From contig NC_037267.1 in assembly GCF_000002425.4 (NCBI RefSeq), positions 8,502,180 to 8,566,179 on the forward strand: DNA of 64,000 nt, in the 5' to 3' direction. The notes below the pieces were generated by a model. The model saw only the letters and a program-made list of their open reading frames with translations. It had not been told where the DNA came from and did no database searches. Below are positions 29,088 through 39,751 of this stretch, one piece after another (positions within the stretch are counted from its first letter, which is position 1; every line of letters starts with the position of its first letter). This stretch comes from Physcomitrium patens. Its lineage: Eukaryota > Streptophyta > Bryopsida > Funariales > Funariaceae. The translations under genes were made by a program, and so were the position numbers.

Positions 29088-29340
29088 GTTGAATCTATTA
29101 GAAAGAAGACAAATGCCACCTTATTCTATAGAAGTGAATACTAATCAAGAGAATAAGGTTGAAGAAATCTTAGACATACGGCTCTGCTAGAATAGGTTGA
29201 AATATCTTATACATTGGCACAAATATGATATTAGTGAATGTACATGTAAGCCATATAGAAATCTTACAAATGTGATAAAAAAAATTCATGTTTTTTTGTC
29301 AATCACATCTATCAAAAATAAGATGAAGAGTATTATACAT
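29088..29340 (+). mobile_element. Inverted chromodomain fragment of a chromovirus
   Basis: On the plus strand this reads like the pol C-terminus of the young copies: an IEVNTNQENKVEEILD-like stretch, then a YLIHWHKYDISE-like chromodomain core and a NLTN-like end. The strand is opposite to the adjoining piece at 28237-29087. Broken. The AT-rich stretch 29341-29812, with (TA)n near 29500, shows nothing else. Confidence 0.7.
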
Positions 29341-29489
29341 ATATAATGTAAAAAGTCCAATCATATTTATTCTAAATTTAAGAACTATTGATGTAAATAT
29401 CTTATTTTTATTTTTTTATTATTATTTTTTATATCTAATAATATATTTTTACTTAAAATTAATCATGATAAAATTTTAGAATTTTAGTC

Positions 29490-29526
<37 letters not shown>

Positions 29527-29812
29527 AAATATTAATACTTTAGTAATAAAAAATTTATATATTAGCTAATTTAATATAGAAATAGAATGATAATTAAATA
29601 ATTAATTACAAATATAATTTTAATTTTGATTTTTTATTTAATTTTTTTATTTTCATACATAATTTTTGATAATATTAATATTATTTTAAATTCATACCTC
29701 ATATATAAATAAATAAATAATATTTTATTCTTTTTATTTAAACTTATATATAAAATTATAGCCATGTCTAAGGTTTTAAAGTTGATTTTAATTAATTCAA
29801 TCTATAACCACT

Positions 29813-30374
29813 TATCAAGGACAAGAACTCAATGAAAAAATAATTTAGACAAGTAAGCCTTCACTCAAAGAAAGATAACAAAATATAAATAAATAAGTAT
29901 GTATATTGAAAGAGAAACTAGAATGGCTATTGCCAAAAGACAAGAAAAACTAGAGACCCCTGAAACTAGACTAGAAGCAAAAAATGAGTTGACAAGAGTG
30001 AAGAAGGCTTCACTCTTGTCTCTATATATACTATCCAACTAGGGACTATGTGGCGACGTTCTATAGGACCTCCAATATGTGTTGACTTTGTAGGACACAT
30101 GCCTTGACTTACAAGGTAAGTTTTTCTTCGTGTGGGCCATATAGTTAGCTTGATCTTCAAGCTAACAACATGTGTGGCACATGGCCAACTTGTTGACCAC
30201 GTTTCTAATCCAAAAAGTCAATTAAAGACACCTATGAAGTCAAAGCAACGTCTATGAAGCTTCTAGGAAGCTTCCATATTAAATACTATAGAATTAATTT
30301 ACTTTTACCTACTTTTATTTACTTCCACCTATTTATATATGTAATTATAAGCTTATATAAGTATGTCTGTGACA
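29813..30374 (-). repeat. 3' LTR of copy 1
   Basis: On the minus strand it starts TGTCACAGACATAC and ends next to the target duplication. It contains a TATATATA box (30023-30030), a perfect 13-bp inverted repeat (29991-30020), two more palindromes (30144-30166, 30169-30183) and a doubled GAAGCTTC (30256-30274). Confidence 0.92.
29991..30020 (-). other. Perfect 13-bp stem-loop next to the LTR TATA box
   Basis: GACAAGAGTGAAG, a 4-base loop, then CTTCACTCTTGTC. It sits directly downstream of TATATATA on the transcribed strand. Equivalent inverted repeats are in the other LTRs at 35858-35887, 45296-45325, 61351-61380 and, older, 54846-54875 and about 7988-8017. Confidence 0.85.
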
Positions 30375-30390
30375 TTACCCCCCCTTCTAG
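30375..30390 (-). other. Polypurine tract of copy 1
   Basis: The minus strand reads AGAAGGGGGGGTAA immediately before the LTR start TGTCAC, the expected plus-strand primer. Confidence 0.9.
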
Positions 30391-30870
30391 GGACGAGTTC
30401 CACGAGGAGCGGTCATCATATGTTGAGAAAATCTATGATGCAACGAATTGTATTCGTCACATACTCTAATCTTTGTTCTCTTTGAAGATGATTGATAGGG
30501 CCTCTCAACCATTGATAGTGTTCCATACCAGGGCGGGAAGACCACCCAGTTATTTGATCATTGTTGAGGCCTTTATAACTTCCTTCGAATAGAATATTTG
30601 GAATACCATCAGGAGTTATTCCTACCTCTAGCAAAATCATCAAACATCAGGAGTCCCTTCCCAAATCGTGATACCAAATGCGTTGTATCTCGTCATCTAT
30701 TCGAAGAAGAACATGTTGTTCTTGAAGATCTTCATCTCGATTGCGTCGTCTTGAAGGTTGTGACAATCGTAATGTCTCATCCGGCAGGTCAGCAAATGAA
30801 GGCTCTTGAGTCAAATCTGCTGGTAGTTGGTTCTCCATCTCCTCAGCGTCACTACTACAAAGAAGCTACG
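30391..30870 (-). pseudogene. Extra conserved region between chromodomain and polypurine tract (copy 1)
   Basis: Coding-like sequence not belonging to the standard gag-pol set. Two short frames are visible: 30838-30647 (starts MENQLPADLTQEPSFADL) and 30643-30416 (starts MMILLEVGITPDGIPNILF). The same pair is in copy 2 (46143-45952 and 45948-45721), and older relatives keep it at 54240-54480 and 28670-29087. I do not recognise a protein family. It could be an additional small gene, a pol extension or a structured 3' region. Confidence 0.65.
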
Positions 30871-30950
30871 AACAAGGATTGAAAGTAATATGTTATCTTG
30901 CCTAGATGTTTTTTTTATAAAGAAGGTTTTTATCTTGATTTTGATGGATA

Positions 30951-32300
30951 TCATCGATAAAAAGCCTCCACCACCTTTGCTGCATTTACAAGATTCTTTA
31001 TTGGCTCCCATGTGCGTTCACTAATATCATATCCGCACAAATGGACAAGATATTCCAATTTATTTCGGCACCGCCTCGAATCTGAGACTTCTTCTACTTC
31101 AAACTCTTCATTATTGTCCACTTCTATAGAAGGAGGTAGAGCTTCTCGACTTCTTGGTATGTCCACTGTCTTATATGGTTCAAAAAGAGACAAGTGGAAT
31201 ACTGGATGGATTTTCATTGACTCCGGTAGATGTAAACGATATATAACTAGATTGATTTGTACAGAAATAGAAAATGGTCCAAGTCTTTGATAGTCCAATT
31301 TGTCACAAGGACGAGTGGTCTTGATATTGCGACGAAGTAGCCATACCTTATCACCCAAGATGAATGATGGTTGTTCTTTTTGATAGACATCCGCATTGAC
31401 CTTTTGTTGTTCTTGAGCCTCTTTTAACTACACCTTCATCATTGCATGTAGCTCTGATAAATGAATCGCCAAATCTTTCACAGTAGGATTATCAACTTTT
31501 GAAAAGTCAAAAGTATCAAGTCGTGGATGATAACCATAATTAGCAAAGAAAGGTGTTCGTTTTGTAGAAGAATATAACGTGTTATTGTAAGCAAACTCTG
31601 CCAATGGCAAAAGAGTTATCCAATCATCTCGTTGATAATTAATGATACATCTTAAATATTGCTCCAAAACTTGATTAACACGCTCCGTTTGTCCTTCAGT
31701 TTAAGGATGGAATATCGAAGATAGTTTTATATCCACTTTAAGAATCTTGAAAAGAGTCCGCCAAAATCTTGATACAAATTGTGTTCTTCTATCTGATATA
31801 ATATCCTTGGATAATCTATGATAGCAACAGATATTGTGAAGAAAGAGCTTAGCTGTTTCTTCACCTGTGATAGATTTTGTACATGGTACAAAATGTGCCA
31901 TCTCGGTAAAACGATTTACTATCACCAATATAGAATCATAAGAACCTAAGATTGGAAGATTCATGATGAAGTCCAAAGAAACAAAAGACCATGGTTGTTC
32001 TAGAATGGGTAATGGCTGAAGAAGTCCAAAAGGTCGATGACGAGGAGTTTTCGATCTCGAGCAAACATCACAAGATTGTACAAAATCTTTGACTACCTTC
32101 CACATTTGTGGCTACCAAAAATCCCTAGATATTAGTTCCAAAGTTTTATTGTACCCAAAATGTCCTACTGTTAAGAAGTCATGACGAGCTTAAAGAATAC
32201 GTAAATATGCTTCTCCTTCGGAAATATATAGGCGTCCTTCAAAATAGAGTAGGTTGTTTTTGAATTCAAATTTAGAGGGATCATGAGATTTAGAAGAATT
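30951..32300 (-). pseudogene. Integrase with C-terminal chromodomain (copy 1)
   Basis: Integrase core around 32105-31700 (CDVCSRSKTPRHRPFGLLQ, then SLDFIMNLP), its C-terminal part (GDKVWLLRRN, RLGPFSI) and a chromodomain at about 31150-30960 (EFEVEEVSDSRR, LEYLVH, GYDISERTWEP). A chromodomain behind integrase defines the chromovirus branch and in relatives guides insertion toward histone-marked heterochromatin. Broken. Confidence 0.88.
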
Positions 32301-32399
32301 ATTCTTAATATCATGAACAAGAATATCTGAATACATACTTAATTGGACTTACTTAAGAAAAGTTAAATCAACAGTCAATGTTGATTTTATTGCTCAAAG

Positions 32400-33920
32400 A
32401 TGAAATTGCTCCGGCTTCAAATGAACCGTTCTTTGTTGCTCAAAAGTTGCATCTCCTTCTTCTGGTGCGAGATAAGAATGTTTAGGCAAGGCATCGAATA
32501 AACCTTGTTGTTTTTCTGGTCGATAAGTGATGATGAACTCGAATCATGATAAAGACATGCTCCAACGAGCTTGGCGACAATTTAATACGCGTATTGACAT
32601 AAAATATTCAAGGTTCTTGTGATCCATATACATGGTGATTGGTTTGGAAGCGCCTTCTAGATAATGATGCCATTCTTGAAAAGAATCCATAATTGCAAGA
32701 AGTTCTTTGTCGTGGATCTCATAATTGATTTCTGCTGTTGAGAATTTTCTTGAATGAAAGGCTACTAGATGAAGTTTGTCATCTGTTCCCATTTGTGATA
32801 AAACCGCACCCAAAGCAAAGTCTCATGCATCTGTTTCCATAAAGAATGCTTTGAAAAAATCAACACGATACAAGATTAGTGCAGAAACAAATGTTGTCTT
32901 TAAAGATTCAAAAGCAATGTTCGCTTCTAGATTCCATTGGAGTTTGTCTTTACAAGTCAAATATATAAATAGAGTTGTAACTCGAGAGAAGTCTTTGATG
33001 AAGATCCGATAGTAGTTGGCAAATCCCAAAAAGTATTAGACATCTCTTACCATTTTTGGGATCTTCCAATCTATAATAGTTTGAACTTTCTTAGGATCCA
33101 TCATAAGTCCATCATTTGAAATGATGTAACCTAAGAAATCGACTTTAGTAGTGTGGAATACACACTTTTCTATCTTGGCATAGAGTCCTACATCGCTTAA
33201 TTTTTGTAACACACGACGAACATGAAGTTCATGTTCTTCTGGATTCTTAGAATAGATCAAGATGTCGTCTAGATAATAGACCACAAAATCGTCCAAAAAC
33301 TCTCAAAAAACATCATTCATTAGATGTTGAAAATCTACTGGTGCATTTGTAAGTCCAAAAGGTATGACGTTGTATTCAAAATGTCCATACCTAGTTCGAA
33401 ATGCAGTCTTCCATTCATCTCCTTCTTTGATGTGTACTTGATTGTATGCTCCCTGAAGATCTATTTTTGTATAGATCTTAGCTTGATTTAGTTGATCAAG
33501 AAGTCCAGATATTAAAGGTAGTAGATACCTGTTTTTGATGGTAATCTTGTTGAGTCCTTGATAATCAACACACATCCACAATGATCCATCTTTTTTCTTC
33601 ACAAATAGAATTGGAGCTCTTGCCGGAGATTTAGAATGGCGTATGAAATTCTTGGCTAGATTTTCTTCAATATACTCCTTGAGTTCAATCAACTCATTTT
33701 GCAATAAACTGTAGATTGGTCCAAATGGCGGTTGTGCTCTTTCTTGAAGGTCAATTGAGCAATCATAGGGACAATGTTCCTGGAGTGTATATGCATTCTT
33801 TTTTTTAAATACATCTTGAAATTTTTGATATTGGCTTGGAATGCCACTTGAAGTCTTTCCACCACTAGAAACGGGTGTGGCATAAATAATATATGGTGAT
33901 TCTTTTATAGCAGCATGCAA
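32400..33920 (-). pseudogene. Reverse transcriptase and RNase H (copy 1)
   Basis: Reverse transcriptase 33920-33036 with [42 protein letters not shown] and the active-site box [11 protein letters not shown]. RNase H 33029-32400 with [20 protein letters not shown] and KELLAI. Typical Ty3/gypsy pol, broken. Confidence 0.92.
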
Positions 33921-34073
33921 GAAAGCTTTTACACCTATAAATAGGATTTAAATTGAACTGGACTTATGACTGTCTACTTGATTAAGTAGACTATTAGTTA
34001 TACTTTTAAAAAAAGTAAGAGTTCAGGAAATCTAATCTATTTGAGGGTTGTATTTTTCTAACTACGATAAATC

Positions 34074-35467
34074 TTAAATGATTGGATTAACGGGAGATCT
34101 AATAATATTAAATACTACAAAACTATTATGACCATTGATTATTACTTCTATAGGAAGGGTTTTGTGAGTAATATCTGTAGAAGACAATGGACGACCATCT
34201 ATGATTTCTATATGAATAGGTTTAGTTTTCTTTACTAAAGATATGCTATGTCTTTTAGTAAATTGTTCATCTAAAAAACACGCTGAGGCTCCTGAATCTA
34301 ACAAGGCAGAGACTTTGTAATGTTTAGGTCCTAAAATAACATTTAATGTAAAACAAGGAGAGAGCTCTGAGGAGAGACTAGGACCTTTACTAGATGTTGT
34401 ACAAGGTTCCAGCCGCACGGTCCCTATTGTAGTTGGACAAACTCGTTTTCTGACATATTGTCTTCTTTCACAGCCATACTCCTCATTTTGTGATTGCGTC
34501 ATTTCTTTGGACAATGTTGAGCAGTGTGCTTTGGTTCTCCACAATATAAACATAATCCTTCTTGACGACGACGAGTCTTTTCTTGCTCAGTAAGAGGTTT
34601 GAAACGTACTGCATCAATTTGCATATCCTCTACTTCCGAATGTATGTGTTGAAGAGGTGTTGGAATTGCCATTGAATTATAGTAACATTGAGGTTTACTT
34701 GTAAGGTTCTTAGATCAGAATTCAAAAAGGCAATTGTCACACTTCACAGCAAAGTCAATTGCTTGACTCAATGTTTGAAGATCAGGTAAGTTGAGCATTA
34801 ATTTTTTTAATCTCATATTGTAATCCGTAGAGAAATTGACTAATAAGTACAGCATCATTCCACTTGATATCAGTTGTAAGTTGTCAAAATTGTGAAGCGT
34901 ACAACGTTACGTATCGATTACCTTGTCGTAAAATATGGATCTTATTGGTTGCAACACGAATTGCATCATATTCTCCATATATGGATTGAAACTCCACCAA
35001 AAAAGTTCTCCATACATGAATCAAAACTCTACCAGAAAAGCCTCTAGATTATCTAATATTGGATCTCATCGTGCAAGAAAAGATGAAAACCACCATAATG
35101 CTAAACTTGAAAGAAGCGTACCAATGAATCTAACTTGCGATTCTGGAGTTGAATAGCTTTGGGGTTGAAGTTTAATCAGAAGTTGCACTTGATTGATAAT
35201 TCCTCGAAACTTGGATCTGGTGCCATCAAACTTCTTGGGTAGGGTAATTCTTGGTTCTCTAACATTTGAAGGATGTTCCATCATAGGAGAAAGCATATGG
35301 TTTGGTGCAGATGTTGAAGCAGCTCCAACCATTTCTATATCTTCACTTCCTGCCAATCTTATTGCTCCTTGTGGTGGTAAATTGAGTTGATGCATCACAG
35401 GCATTAACTCCCTCAATTGCTCTTGTATTTGTACCATTGCATTCTTCATTTCAACAAGTTTAGCCAT
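34074..35467 (-). pseudogene. gag and protease (copy 1)
   Basis: gag begins near 35467 (MAKLVEMKNAMVQIQEQL), with the capsid-like KFDGTRSKFRGIINQVQ and FIGTLLSS segments and a CCHC zinc knuckle near 34500-34570. Protease follows at about 34440-34074, with FTLNVILGPKHYKVSALLD and the family DSG-type active site. Broken. Confidence 0.88.
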
Positions 35468-35679
35468 GATAACACTTAAAAAAGAGAAGATGTCTAATAT
35501 CGCTCAAGACAAATAGAAGAGAGGACTTGGAAACAAAGAAAATACTAAAAACAATATCAGTTTAAAAGAGGGTAATCCGCAACTTCTAATATGCTTAAAT
35601 CTTATCAAGAAAAAGAGGTAATCCACTTTTAATCAAGATTAGACAAAGCTCTGATGTTGTAGGTGTACTCTTGTTAATT

Positions 35680-36241
35680 TGTCAAGGACAAGAACTCAAT
35701 GAAAAAACAATTCAGACAAGTGAGCCTTCACTCAAAGAAAGATAAAGAAATATAAATAAATAAATATGTATATTGAAAGAAAAACTGGAATGGCTATTGC
35801 CAAAAGACAAGAAAAACTAGAGACCCCTGAAACTAGACTGGAAGCAAGAAAGGAGTTGACAAGAGTGAAGAAGGCTTCTCTCTTGTCTCTATAGATACTA
35901 TCCAACTAGGGACTACGTGGCGACGTTCTATAGGACCTCCAATATGTGTTGACTTTGTAGGATACATGCCTTGACTTACAAGGTAAGTTTTTCTACGTGT
36001 GGGCCACATAGTTAGCTTGATCTTCAAGCTAACAACATGTGTGGCACATGGCCAACTTATTGACCACGTTTCTAATCCAAAAAGTCAATTAAAGACACCT
36101 ATGAAGTCAAAGCAACATCTATAAAACTTCTACGAAGCTTCCATATTAAATACTATAGAATTAATTTACTTTTACCTACTTTTATTTATTTCCACCTATT
36201 TGTATATGTAATTACTAGCTTATATAAGTATGTGCGTGACA
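35680..36241 (-). repeat. 5' LTR of copy 1
   Basis: 562 bp, the same length as its partner at 29813. The R/U5 side (35680 to about 36095) is closer to the LTR at 61021 than to its own partner. Inverted repeats lie at 35858-35887, 36011-36033 and 36036-36050. Confidence 0.92.
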
Positions 36242-36246
36242 CCACT

Positions 36247-37990
36247 TTTGATGTTGATATTATCCTATTATTTATTATAATTTTATTTATAATTTTATTA
36301 AAATTTTATAATAAGTAGTACATTAAATTTGAAGAGTTTCAGTAGAAAAGAGCATAAGAATTTTTTGCATTATTTTTACTAAAAGTGTAAATAATAGTAA
36401 AATTTAAAGATAGAATATAAAATAATTAAAATTTCCAAATTATGATAGGAATATTTTGTAAGTATTAAATACTTAGAATATTATATTTTTTTTGTAGTAT
36501 ATAGATTTTATTGAATAAAGATATTCATACCAAATGCTAATATATTGTTTAAGTGAGAAAGTCAAAAGAGAGATATAGACAAAATTTATTTGACATTAAA
36601 CTTTGGAATAAGTATAGAATAGATAAAAAGAGATAAAAATACAATTACAAATAAAATCTTTAGCTAAATATATTTTATATTATAAGATAAAATAAATGAA
36701 TAAATATAGAAGAATTTTACAATGGAAGTGTTTAAAATGTAAATTAAGTGTTGATGATTGTTGGATGATTAAAAACTTTTCAACTTAAACAATATGAATT
36801 TTAATATTTTGACATATATTTTTAAAAATAAAATTCAATATTTTACTTTAAAAGAATTATGAAAAATTATAAATAGCATAAAATCAATAAATAAAAATAT
36901 ACAATTTTAACTATTGCAATGAATGGAAGTATTCAACTTTTATATTATTTTAGATTTTTATTTTGAGTAGTTATTATAATTTTTTCAAAAAAATAATATT
37001 TAGGTAATAAATAATTTTTTGTCTATAAAATTTTAAATTAGAGAAATATCTGGACTTCTCTTAAAATCATGAGGTTAGATATTCAAAAGCTTATCGTTCT
37101 AAATTTTTATTTTATTTTTAAAACAATTATGCAAAGGTTTTCTATAACTATATAACAACAAGACTCGATTTTTTATGTCTATTGAAGTTATATTAAGCAG
37201 GTTATGCATAACATAGTAGTCAAAATAGGGAATAACAGTTCTAAATAAACAAAAAGCTTAAAAACATTCAGAGCTTTGATGGATTTTGGATTATTATAAA
37301 ATACTTATATATGATTTGTTAAAAATTTAACATACATGTCTTAGTGTAACTTATGAAAAACAAAATGTTAGAATTAATTGTGCTCAAAGTTAACTATTTA
37401 AGGTTATAAGGTATTCATATATGGGAAGAATGGAAATTGGTTAAAGCAAAAGAGTTCATAATGTTTAGAAGACTAACTTAGATTTAAAGAGTTTTAAGTA
37501 TAAACATATAAACCTATTGTAATAAAAATTCTATTTTCATATCTCTAAAATAGACTAAAAAATTCACAAAAAAATATAAAAAAAATTGATGATATTCTGA
37601 AATATTTTTTTGCAAGTTCTTCCTATGTATTTATTTTCTTTGATCAATCACTTAAATAAAATTTAATTTTAAAAAACTATATATATATATATATATATAT
37701 ATTAAATCTATTAAGGTTTATTATAATATAGATTTATAATAATTTTTTAAAAAACTTATGATAAAAAGTAATTTCATTTAAGGTGGTCAAGAACTTTTTG
37801 AAATTCACAGTAATCCGAACAATTGGTCACAGTTAGAGATTGAATATGCAATTAAAGATACGAAGGAGAAATCCGTGATCGCGTCAGCATGGTATCCGGA
37901 ATACTGATATCCGGATAAGTTAATTCCAGGGTATCAGTATATCTCAAATAAGACGGGCCTTTAATGTTGCTGCATGAATCACTGAAAATT
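36247..37990. other. AT-rich DNA without recognisable genes
   Basis: Only simple sequence, including (TA)n near 37680-37700. Composition shifts toward GC from about 37850, the edge of the Ran island. Confidence 0.6.
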
Positions 37991-38429
37991 TGGTTACTTT
38001 GTGTTTGTTTGCGGGGTTGTCAGTTTGAGTCACGCCGTCACGCCAGCGCGTCGACTCTCATCTCGAGTTCCACATCGAGTGACGCGTAGACGAGAAGGAA
38101 TGGATTTAGACGTGCAGAGCGATCGAGAGCGCCTGCGAAACCTAATCCAAGGCTGTTCGAGAGCAACCTTCCAGCGGCGTTTGAAGTCAGGGATCATCAC
38201 TTGCCACTCTGCAATGCAGGATTGGAGCCATAGAACGTGCATGTGAGGATTCGGGATCTAAAATCATCCTGGACATCCCGCGGTTGCTGGAAACATTCGC
38301 CTAGATAGACTCCTCCTTCCCAACCACGACCTGCAGTTATCGTTGTCGGCATCTCTCAACGCCACTGGTTGCAGCTGCTCTCCGTTTTTTGAGTTTGCTG
38401 CTTGTAGAGGTGTTGTTTAGATCTCCAAG
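37991..38429 (+). promoter_or_regulatory. Ran upstream region and leader, with a candidate upstream ORF
   Basis: GC-rich sequence leading to the Ran ATG. A plus-strand frame 38100-38246 (48 codons, starts MDLDVQSDRERLRNLIQG) ends 183 bases before the Ran start and could be a translated upstream ORF. Nothing else proves that it is coding. Confidence 0.4.
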
Positions 38430-39101
38430 ATGGCGTTACCTGGTCAGACTACCCCCGATAACTGTCCCAGTTTTAAGCTTGTTATTGTTGGAGATGGAGG
38501 GACGGGGAAGACCACCTTTGTGAAGCGTCACTTGACTGGAGAGTTCGAGAAGAAGTACGAGCCTACAATTGGAGTTGAGGTTCATCCTTTGGATTTCTTC
38601 ACGAACTGTGGCCGCATCCGGTTCTACTGCTGGGACACTGCTGGACAGGAGAAGTTTGGAGGGCTGCGTGACGGGTACTACATCCACGGGCAGTGTGCTA
38701 TTATCATGTTTGACGTGACTGCGAGGTTAACCTACAAGAATGTGCCCACGTGGCATCGAGATCTGTGCAGGGTTAGCGAAAACATCCCGATCGTGCTGTG
38801 CGGGAACAAGGTTGATGTGAAGAATAGACAAGTGAAGGCCAAACAAGTGACCTTTCACAGGAAGAAGAACCTGCAGTATTATGAGATCTCCGCAAAGTCG
38901 AACTATAATTTCGAGAAGCCTTACCTGTACCTTGCGAGAAAGCTAGCTGGTGATGCCAATTTGCATTTCGTGGAGTCTCCAGCTCTTGCACCTCCTGAAG
39001 TCCAGATCGACTTAGCTGCCCAGGCTCAGTATGAAGCCGAGCTCGCTAAGGCGCAGTCGATGCCTCTTCCCGATGATGATGACGATAGCTTGGACGGTTA
39101 G
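38430..39101 (+). CDS. RAN: Ran small GTPase, intronless
   Basis: Ras-related nuclear GTPase that sets the direction of nuclear import and export and helps spindle and envelope assembly. A single uninterrupted frame of 223 residues, the normal plant Ran length. Motifs: P-loop GDGGTGKT (21-28), effector loop KKYEPTIG (41-48), DTAGQE (69-74), NKVD (126-129), SAK (154-156) and the acidic tail DDDDD (about 215-219). There is no C-terminal prenylation cysteine, as expected for Ran. The ATG context CCAAGATGGCG is good. No residue needed for nucleotide binding is changed. The lack of introns in the coding region is unusual for plant Ran and, with the A-rich tract at 39729, raises the option of a retrocopy, but the frame is fully intact and looks under constraint. 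Confidence 0.97.
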   Translation: MALPGQTTPDNCPSFKLVIVGDGGTGKTTFVKRHLTGEFEKKYEPTIGVEVHPLDFFTNCGRIRFYCWDTAGQEKFGGLRDGYYIHGQCAIIMFDVTARLTYKNVPTWHRDLCRVSENIPIVLCGNKVDVKNRQVKAKQVTFHRKKNLQYYEISAKSNYNFEKPYLYLARKLAGDANLHFVESPALAPPEVQIDLAAQAQYEAELAKAQSMPLPDDDDDSLDG

Positions 39102-39751
39102 ATTTGTGGTGTAGCTGTGATGTCAGACTCACAATCCTTACGTACTCAGTAGCATCCTACATAGGGAGACGATGACCGTGACGAGGGCGTGTGATGGTTT
39201 TAGATATTTTTCCTCACATTGTTTTGACGTGGTATGACATAAGTTCGTAAGTCACCAACCTGCAACAATGGCCAGGATTCGTGATCGGTTAAATTTACAA
39301 TCTTAAATGATTTATGTATACTCCAGCATTATCTTTTGTTAAATGTTCTCTTATGAACATGAATGGCTACAACCAAGCGCATGTAGATCTCTCATGATTG
39401 AATCTCGGTAGGGATTCTTTAGTGTGTACAGGTTGTAGTTGATAGGGCTGTAAAGCTTGAGCGACAACAAAATGCGTTTGCTTTTAGGGTCCTACCATGT
39501 TTAGATTCTCTTAAGGTAAGCTTGGGTCCCCAGAAAAGTGTACGTGCTGAAGATTCACAAAATGTGAATATTCGTATATTTACTAAGTACAAGCCATTGG
39601 CTTGTCTCCAACGCCACTGTCCAAGCACTTCTTGTTTTAAAGCTGCTTGACTAAACAAGTAATTTGGTTTGTATTTGTAAGTTTTACCTTATGTATGCTA
39701 TTGTATGTTGAAGAAACCTACATACACCAAAAAAAAAAGAAAAAAAGAAAA
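39102..39751 (+). other. Ran 3' region ending in an A-rich tract
   Basis: The composition stays gene-like to about 39720. The tract 39729-39751 is almost pure A with a few G. It may be ordinary simple sequence or the remains of a poly(A) tail from retroposition. Confidence 0.5.

Larger units (their letters stand above)
29813..36241 (-). mobile_element. Near full-length Ty3/gypsy chromovirus (copy 1)
   Basis: A complete frame of an LTR element: two 562-bp LTRs, a polypurine tract, gag, protease, reverse transcriptase, RNase H, integrase and chromodomain in Ty3/gypsy order, flanked by the perfect 5-bp target duplication CCACT (29808-29812 and 36242-36246). The coding part is broken at several points, so it is a fossil, though a well-preserved one. 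Its LTRs differ at about 30 of 562 positions by eye (about 5%), which at usual plant rates means a few million years, but see the finding on mosaicism before trusting that date. Confidence 0.95.

Noticed and set aside
30416-30838. An envelope gene in the extra 3' region
   Set aside because: No signal peptide, transmembrane segment or cysteine pattern is visible, so nothing supports an env protein.
32776-33012. Plus-strand frame in copy 1 (and its twin at 48084-48320)
   Set aside because: Antisense shadow of the RNase H/RT region; the presence in both copies only reflects their identity.
38436-38687. Minus-strand frame inside the Ran gene
   Set aside because: Shadow of the strongly conserved Ran coding strand.
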